Assembly: GCA_026982215.1 (NCBI GenBank)
Contig: JALSHN010000341.1
Coordinates: 1 to 11,517 of the forward strand
DNA from: Gammaproteobacteria bacterium
Lineage (GTDB): Bacteria; Pseudomonadota; Gammaproteobacteria; S012-40
Length of the DNA stretch: 11,517 bases
Direction of reading: 5' to 3'
In this document: one piece after another, positions 7,195 to 11,517 of the stretch
Position numbering within the stretch: position 1 is the stretch's first letter
Layout of the letters: every line of letters starts with the position of its first letter
The notes under the pieces: model-generated
Seen by the model: only the letters and a program-made list of their open reading frames with translations
Told to the model about the DNA's origin: nothing
The model's database searches: none
Position numbers and translations under genes: made by a program

Positions 7195-7209
7195 CGGGGG
7201 CGGTGTCGA

Positions 7210-7884
7210 TCAGGCCCTGACGCGGGCCAGCTCGGCACGCATGGCGTCGATGGTGGCCTTGTAATCCTCGGTGCCGAAGATGGCCGAGCCGGCGACGAAG
7301 GTGTCCGCACCCGCCTCGGCGATCTCGCGGATGTTGTCCACCTTCACTCCGCCGTCGATCTCCAGACGGATGTCGTAGCCGGATTCGTCGATGATCCGCC
7401 GCGCCTGGCGCAGCTTGGTGAGGGCACTGGGGATGAACTTCTGCCCGCCGAAGCCCGGATTCACCGACATGATGAGGATCATGTCCACCTTGTCGAGCAC
7501 GTAGTCGAGATGATCCAGCGGGGTAGCGGGGTTGAACACCAACCCGCTCTTGCAACCCAGTTCGCGGATCAGCCCCAAGCTGCGGTCGATGTGCTCGGAG
7601 GCCTCGGGGTGGAAAGTGATGTAGGTGGCGCCGGCCTTGGCGAAGTCGGGGATGATGCGATCCACCGGTTTGACCATCAGATGGACGTCGATGGGGGCGG
7701 TGACGCCGTGGTCGCGCAACGCTTGGCAGACCATGGGGCCAATGGTCAGGTTGGGCACGTAGTGATTGTCCATGACGTCGAAATGGACGATGTCGGCACC
7801 GGCGGCGAGCACCGCGTCCACTTCCTGGCCCAGACGGGCGAAATCGGCGGAGAGGATGGATGGGGCGATCTTGTAGTCTGGCAC
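7210..7884 (-). CDS. rpe: Ribulose-phosphate 3-epimerase
   Basis: The cytoplasmic TIM-barrel enzyme that interconverts ribulose 5-phosphate and xylulose 5-phosphate in the pentose phosphate pathway and the Calvin cycle. At 224 residues it has the usual length. Family motifs are all present: IAPSILSADFARLG near the N-terminus, VHFDVMDNHYVPN with metal ligand His34 and catalytic Asp36, DVHLMV with His68, SVNPGFGGQ as the phosphate-binding loop, and EIDGGV with catalytic Asp177. The start is GTG at 7884, preceded by AGGAG eleven bases upstream; no ATG fits better, and the alignment with E. coli Rpe by eye begins at this residue. In many gammaproteobacteria rpe is followed by gph; here an NHL lipoprotein follows after 15 bases, which makes rpe look like the first gene of the electron-transfer series. 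Confidence 0.97.
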   Translation of the reverse strand: MPDYKIAPSILSADFARLGQEVDAVLAAGADIVHFDVMDNHYVPNLTIGPMVCQALRDHGVTAPIDVHLMVKPVDRIIPDFAKAGATYITFHPEASEHIDRSLGLIRELGCKSGLVFNPATPLDHLDYVLDKVDMILIMSVNPGFGGQKFIPSALTKLRQARRIIDESGYDIRLEIDGGVKVDNIREIAEAGADTFVAGSAIFGTEDYKATIDAMRAELARVRA

Positions 7885-7916
7885 GGTCTTGGCTTCTCCT
7901 GAAAACGGTTCCTGTC

Positions 7917-8825
7917 ATGGGGGCGACCCCCCGAGGGAGCGCAAACTTTATACCATTCACTGGAGCTTTTGCAGCCTTGCCCTGGATCCTCCTTGCCCTC
8001 CTTCACTGGCTCCCCGCCCCGGTGGTGGCCATGGATCTGGCGGGTGAGCGCGCCTGGGCGGCGGCGCTGGAGCGCTCCCCTCTGGCCGGGGAGCGCCTGT
8101 GGCTTCAGGCGGGGGGGATCGAATTTCCCGCCTTGTGGCGCCCTTCCCAACGGCGCGACACCGCCGGGGCGGTGGTGCTTCTCCCGGGACGGGGCGCCCA
8201 TCCCGCTTGGCCCGAGGCCATCGAGCCACTGCGCCGTGGCTTGCCGCGCCGGGGCTGGGCCACCTTGTCCTTGCCTCTCCCCGGCCCCGGGGAGCCGGGA
8301 GGAATCGCCCTGGCCCGCGCCCGGCTGGAGGCGGCCCTGGCGTTCCTCGCCAAGCGTGGGATCCGCAACATCGCCCTGGCAGGGCACCGGGAGGGGGCGT
8401 TACTGGCCGCCTGGTTCGCGTCCCGACGCCCAGAGGATTCCGCGCTACAGGCGGTGGTCTTTCTCTCCCTGCCACGCCCTTCTCCCGCAGACCCCGCGCT
8501 GGATGGCGCCGATCTGATCCGCCGCATCGATCTCCCCATGCTGGACGTGGTCGGTGAATGGGAGGTGCGGGAGGATCCGGGCTGGCTCGCCGCCCGACTG
8601 GAGGCAGCGAGCCGGGCGCCGGCACCGGAGGGGATGGTGCCACTGGCGCCCTCGCCGCGTTCGCGCGGCCTGAGCGTGGCCCGCAGCGGAAATCCGGGTT
8701 ACCGTCAGGTGATCATCCCCGGGGGCGGGGCGGATTTCAGCGACCGTGAAGCCTGGCTGGGTAAGGTGGTATCCAGTTGGCTGAACCGGGTGGCGCCCGG
8801 GATGGAGCTGGCCGACGCACCCTGA
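7917..8825 (+). CDS. Exported DUF3530-family alpha/beta-hydrolase-like protein
   Basis: A 302-residue protein resembling the DUF3530 family, whose function is unknown to me. With the ATG at 7917 it has an N-terminal signal (hydrophobic ALPWILLALLHWLPAPVVA, likely cleaved near residue 38). An in-frame ATG at 7860 would run into the start of rpe on the other strand and is unlikely. The hydrolase-like core shows a strand AGAVVLLPGRGAHP and the elbow region IALAGHREGALLAAW. In a true hydrolase the elbow reads GxSxG; here it is Gly156-His-Arg158-Glu-Gly160, so the nucleophile serine is absent and catalysis of the ordinary kind is doubtful. The ribosome site before 7917 is weak, so a later TTG start is possible. 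It is divergent from rpe and transcribed toward the CopD-like gene. Confidence 0.85.
   Translation: MGATPRGSANFIPFTGAFAALPWILLALLHWLPAPVVAMDLAGERAWAAALERSPLAGERLWLQAGGIEFPALWRPSQRRDTAGAVVLLPGRGAHPAWPEAIEPLRRGLPRRGWATLSLPLPGPGEPGGIALARARLEAALAFLAKRGIRNIALAGHREGALLAAWFASRRPEDSALQAVVFLSLPRPSPADPALDGADLIRRIDLPMLDVVGEWEVREDPGWLAARLEAASRAPAPEGMVPLAPSPRSRGLSVARSGNPGYRQVIIPGGGADFSDREAWLGKVVSSWLNRVAPGMELADAP
7919..7931. other. Short G5/C5 hairpin in the rpe leader
   Basis: GGGGG, CGA, CCCCC form a perfect 5-bp stem. On the minus strand it would lie near the 5' end of the rpe mRNA; on the plus strand it covers the first codons of the DUF3530 gene. It may be chance in GC-rich DNA. Confidence 0.3.
7947..7974 (-). 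promoter_or_regulatory. Probable promoter of rpe and downstream genes
   Basis: On the minus strand TATAAA (5/6 to consensus) is preceded by CTGCAA after 16 bases. This AT-rich patch stands out in its surroundings and would start transcription about 55 bases before the rpe GTG. It falls inside the signal-peptide codons of the divergent DUF3530 gene. Confidence 0.4.
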
Positions 8826-8834
8826 ACCCACGGC

Positions 8835-8869
8835 GCGGGCGGCCGACTAACTGGGATATACTCGCCCGC
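8835..8869 (+). promoter_or_regulatory. Inverted repeat enclosing a possible -10 element before the CopD-like gene
   Basis: GCGGGCG at 8835-8841 and CGCCCGC at 8863-8869 are perfect inverted arms. The 21 bases between them end in TATACT (8857-8862), a 5/6 match to a -10 box, 29 bases before the ATG at 8892. No convincing -35 is seen. It could be an operator, a promoter with an attached hairpin, or chance GC symmetry. Confidence 0.3.
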
Positions 8870-8891
8870 CCCTGTCCTTGAGGAGAATGCG

Positions 8892-9353
8892 ATGCTCTAC
8901 AGCCTGGCCCTGGCCCTCCATGCCGCGAGCGCCGTGGTGTGGGTGGGGGGGATGTTCTTCGCCTATGTGATCCTGCGCCCGGTGGCCGCCGAACGCTTGC
9001 AACCGCCGTTGCGCCTCCCTCTCTGGTCCGGGGTGTTCGCCCGTTTTTTCCCCTGGGTGTGGGCGGCGGTGGTTCTCTTGCCGGTGAGCGGTTATTTCCT
9101 GATCTTCCAGCTCTGGGGCAGCATGGGGGGCGCCCCGCTGCGGGTGCACCTGATGAACGGCCTGGCCACGGTGATGATCGCCCTCTTCGCCTGGGTGTTT
9201 TTTGGCCCCTACCGCCGTCTGCGCCGAGCGGTGGCCGCAGAGAACTGGCCCGACGGTGGGGCGGCCCTGGCCACCATCCGCCGCTTGGTGGGCCTCAATC
9301 TGCTGCTCGGCCTCTCGGTGGTGGCCATCGCCGTGGGGGGGCGCTATGCCTGA
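8892..9353 (+). CDS. CopD-like four-helix inner-membrane protein
   Basis: A 153-residue integral membrane protein with hydrophobic segments at about residues 3-26, 50-75, 86-108 and 128-150. The opening LHAASAVVWVGGMFFAYVILRP, the FARFFPWVW turn and the closing GLSVVAIAVGGRYA are typical of small proteins annotated as CopD family. Histidines at positions 10 (ALHAAS) and 86 (RVHLMN) sit in or next to membrane segments and could bind copper or heme, but a transport function has not been shown for these short versions as far as I know. GAGGAG seven bases before the ATG fixes the start. Its stop overlaps the next gene's start (ATGCCTGA), so the two are translationally coupled. Confidence 0.9.
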   Translation: MLYSLALALHAASAVVWVGGMFFAYVILRPVAAERLQPPLRLPLWSGVFARFFPWVWAAVVLLPVSGYFLIFQLWGSMGGAPLRVHLMNGLATVMIALFAWVFFGPYRRLRRAVAAENWPDGGAALATIRRLVGLNLLLGLSVVAIAVGGRYA

Positions 9354-11139
9354 GGCCCTGCGGCCGCTGTGGCTCCTGGCGCTGACGCTGGGCCTGATGA
9401 GCGTGGCGCAGGCGGCGCGTTATCAGGCCTATCCCACCGACATCGTCGCCCTAGACATGGACTCCGCCGGGGTGGTGGTGGGCTGGCGCGAGGATGTGGA
9501 CGGCAGCCAGCGAGCGGCGGTGCGGGTCTATCAACAGACCGACACCATGAGGGCGCCGGTGATCGACGAGCCCCAGGATGCGGTGGACAGCGTGGTCACC
9601 GCCATCGCCGGCGGCGGCTCTCCCCGGCTGCTGGCGGGTTTCTACAGCCGGGCCGACGGGGTGCTCCAGCCGCTGATCTGGCCGTGGGGGACCACGATCG
9701 AGGATCCCAGTGATCCCATCGTGCTGCCTCCCTTGGCCGAGGGTGAAGACGCGGTGGCCCTGGGGGTGAACCGCAACCATCTGGTGGTGGGCTGGGCCCG
9801 TGACGTGGACGGTCTGGAGTATCCGGTCTATTGGCTGCAGGGCCCGTCGAACCCGGACGACCCGGAGAACAGCGAGCTGGTATGGAAGATCACCCCGTTG
9901 CCGCTGCCGGCCGGGACCTTGGGAGGACGGGCCACCGGGGTCTCTCCCGGCGGCCGGGTGGGGGGCTATGCCATCACCAGTGATGGGGTGGGCCGGGTGG
10001 CCTTGCTGTGGGAGGCCGAGGCCCTGGATGCCCAGCCCACCATCTTGCTCGACCCCGACGGCAATCCCGCCGAGATCACCGGGCTCAGCGGCGCCTTCCT
10101 TTCCGGCTGGAGCAGCGCCGACGGCGGTGATCGTGCCTTGCGCTGGCGATCGTTGTTCGGCGTGGGGGAGCAGGCGGATGCCTTGTACGATCTGGGTGGT
10201 GGCGATGCCCGGGCCCTGGAGGTGAATTCACGTGGCGAGACGGTGGGCTGGAGTTTGGACACGCAGGGACGGCGACGCGCCTTCATCTATTCCGATCTCT
10301 GCGCCACTTTCGATCTCAACCGCCTGCTGAGCATCGATGATCCCTTTCCGCTGAGCGAGGCGGTGGCGCTCACCGAGGCTCATGCCATCGACGAGCAGAG
10401 CCCGCCATGGCTCACGGCCTTGGCCGAGGATGGGAGAAGTTTCCTGTTGGTGCCGGTGGAGAGGGATCCGGTGACGCTCTCGGTACGGGTACGTGCCGAT
10501 CGCCCCCAGGTACGGGTGGGGGAACCGTTGAGCTATCTCATCGAGGTGGAGAACAGTGGCGACAGTTACGCCACCTGTGTGGTGGTGGTGAACGAGCTCT
10601 ACACCGGGGTGACGCTGTTGGAGGTTGAGGCGACGCCGGGACGTTGCTTCGCCGGGGTGGATCAGGCCTATTGTGTGATCGATGAGCTATTGCCGGGCGA
10701 GAGGGTGCAGATGCGGGTGCGCACCACCCCGCGGCCGATCCTGGTGGACCGGGAAATCGTCAATCGGGTGCGGGTGTTCTCGGGGGAGTCGAGCAATGTC
10801 GAGGACGTGGAGACACGCACGCCGGTGCCCCGGGAGGGCTGTTTCATCGCCACCGCGGCCTACGGCTCCTACCTGGCTCCGGAGGTGGAGGCCCTGCGGG
10901 CCTTCCGCGACCGCTGGCTGCGCCCCTACGCCCCGAGGCTGGTGGACCTCTACTACCGCCATTCGCCGCCGCTGGCACAGTGGCTGCAGGATCACCCGGC
11001 GGCTCTGCCGTGGGTGCGCGGCCTGCTGGCGCCGGGGGTCTATGCCGTCAGCCGACCGCTGATCAGTGCCGTACTGCTCCTGACACTGCTGGCCGGGTTC
11101 GTGTTCTGGCGCCGGGGGCGGGCTCAGGGACGCCAGTAG
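9346..11139 (+). CDS. Exported HAF-repeat / DUF11-like / CFI-box protein with C-terminal membrane anchor
   Basis: A 597-residue exported protein. The signal peptide ends AQA at residue 23. Residues 25-360 hold degenerate HAF-like repeats, each a short unit with (A)xxVNxxGxVVGW, for example ALGVNRNHLVVGWARD and ALEVNSRGETVGWSLD; these probably form a beta-propeller. Residues about 374-491 resemble a DUF11/CARDB-like Ig domain (VRVGEPLSYLIEVENSGDS). Then comes the CFI-box, CFIATAAYGS with Cys499, followed by LRAFRDRWLRPYAPRLVDLYYRHSPPLA, a final membrane helix at about 570-588 and the basic tail RRGRAQGRQ. This C-terminal arrangement resembles protein-sorting signals. The ATG at 9346 overlaps the CopD-like gene by eight bases; the frame is open further upstream, but that part has no signal. 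Function unknown, probably cell-surface or periplasmic. Confidence 0.88.
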   Translation: MPEALRPLWLLALTLGLMSVAQAARYQAYPTDIVALDMDSAGVVVGWREDVDGSQRAAVRVYQQTDTMRAPVIDEPQDAVDSVVTAIAGGGSPRLLAGFYSRADGVLQPLIWPWGTTIEDPSDPIVLPPLAEGEDAVALGVNRNHLVVGWARDVDGLEYPVYWLQGPSNPDDPENSELVWKITPLPLPAGTLGGRATGVSPGGRVGGYAITSDGVGRVALLWEAEALDAQPTILLDPDGNPAEITGLSGAFLSGWSSADGGDRALRWRSLFGVGEQADALYDLGGGDARALEVNSRGETVGWSLDTQGRRRAFIYSDLCATFDLNRLLSIDDPFPLSEAVALTEAHAIDEQSPPWLTALAEDGRSFLLVPVERDPVTLSVRVRADRPQVRVGEPLSYLIEVENSGDSYATCVVVVNELYTGVTLLEVEATPGRCFAGVDQAYCVIDELLPGERVQMRVRTTPRPILVDREIVNRVRVFSGESSNVEDVETRTPVPREGCFIATAAYGSYLAPEVEALRAFRDRWLRPYAPRLVDLYYRHSPPLAQWLQDHPAALPWVRGLLAPGVYAVSRPLISAVLLLTLLAGFVFWRRGRAQGRQ

Positions 11140-11517
11140 GCCTCCACCCGGGCGCCGTTCTTGGAATAACGCAGTTCGCGGCACAGGGAGCGCAGCAGGT
11201 GCAGACCGCGGCCGCAGGCCTGGCTGCCCTCGGCGTTGTCTTCCGCGGCCTCGCCGGCGCGCTGGAAATCGAAGCCGTCGCTGCTGTCTTCCACCGCCAG
11301 CACCATTTGCGGCCCACCCTCGCCATGGAGCAGCCCCAGCTCCACCCGGATCCAGCCCTGTTCCAGTGCCCCCAGGCGCTGCTCCCGCTCCTGGTAGTAG
11401 CGGGCGAAACCGTCGGCATCCCCCTTGAGCGTGGAATCCAGTTTGAGCAGGCCGTGTTCCAGGGCGTTGGAATAGAGTTCGGCGAGGATGGTGAACAGGG
11501 TGGTGGCATGGGGACGC
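11124..11517 (-). CDS. C-terminal HATPase domain of a SpoIIE/RsbU-type phosphatase or response regulator (5' end outside window)
   Basis: The last 130 codons of a longer gene, open to the window edge and ending at 11124. The fragment is a GHKL-type ATPase domain of the anti-sigma kinase class (HATPase_c_2). It shows an N-box (LFTILAELYSNALEHG), a G1-like motif (VEDSSDGFDF) with a degenerate glycine pattern, and a G2 box (CGRGLHLLRSLC). The insert DGFARYYQEREQRLGALEQG, followed by WIRVEL, is typical of gammaproteobacterial proteins in which a receiver and a PP2C/SpoIIE phosphatase precede this domain (recalled resemblance). Such proteins regulate an anti-sigma-factor antagonist by partner switching. 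The gene converges on the HAF/CFI-box gene and overlaps its 3' end by 16 bases. Only the ATPase part can be seen; the rest is inference. Confidence 0.8.
   Translation of the reverse strand, partial: RPHATTLFTILAELYSNALEHGLLKLDSTLKGDADGFARYYQEREQRLGALEQGWIRVELGLLHGEGGPQMVLAVEDSSDGFDFQRAGEAAEDNAEGSQACGRGLHLLRSLCRELRYSKNGARVEAYWRP

Noticed and set aside
6953..7960. A 335-codon minus-strand frame over rpe and the NHL gene start
   Set aside because: It overlaps rpe in another frame; rpe is certain and this frame is Arg/Pro/His-rich without motifs.
11108..11156. Possible hairpin between GGCGCC copies near the convergent stops
   Set aside because: Both copies lie in or near coding sequence, the loop is long, there is no T tract, and GGCGCC is common in DNA this GC-rich.
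11063..11509. A 148-codon minus-strand frame at the right edge
   Set aside because: The frame ending at 11124 carries the N, G1 and G2 ATPase boxes and runs to the window edge, so this one is a shadow.

Overview
The window looks like chromosomal DNA of a GC-rich gammaproteobacterium. The ribulose-phosphate 3-epimerase closely resembles enterobacterial Rpe. The DUF3530 protein, the small CopD-like membrane protein and the SpoIIE-type phosphatase tail are also types common in that class. The abundance of small c-type cytochromes points to a respiratory or chemolithotrophic lifestyle, for example a Chromatiales-like sulfur or metal oxidiser. That assignment is inference from protein resemblance; no rRNA or tRNA is present.

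The left two thirds (1-7884) is read on the minus strand. In order of transcription it holds rpe (7210-7884), an NHL-repeat lipoprotein (6160-7194), a tetraheme c-type cytochrome (5177-6046), a periplasmic parvulin-type prolyl isomerase (4201-5172), a 579-residue outer-membrane beta-barrel (2372-4111) and two small triheme c7-like cytochromes (1866-2297 and 1173-1853). A clear intrinsic terminator follows (1125-1150). Beyond it is a proline-rich lipoprotein with a cupredoxin-like domain and a helical tail (1-1045), which runs off the window. All these proteins except Rpe carry export signals. I read the set as a candidate trans-envelope electron conduit: a barrel, periplasmic multiheme carriers (4+3+3 = 10 hemes), a dedicated barrel or cytochrome chaperone, a lipoprotein propeller and a possible copper-site lipoprotein. 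It resembles the porin-cytochrome idea of Geobacter and Mtr/Mto systems, but uses unusually small cytochromes and has no large surface cytochrome inside the window. This is the most interesting part of the sequence.

The right third (7917-11139) is read on the plus strand, divergently from rpe. It holds a DUF3530 exported alpha/beta-hydrolase-like protein without the usual nucleophile serine, a four-helix CopD-like membrane protein, and, overlapping it by 8 bases, a 597-residue exported protein with HAF-like repeats, a DUF11-like domain and a C-terminal CFI-box plus membrane anchor. At the right edge, convergent and overlapping by 16 bases, is the C-terminal ATPase domain of a probable SpoIIE/RsbU-type regulator.

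The gene packing is dense: no stretch over 300 bases lacks a gene. I saw no tRNA, rRNA, CRISPR array, insertion sequence or phage gene.
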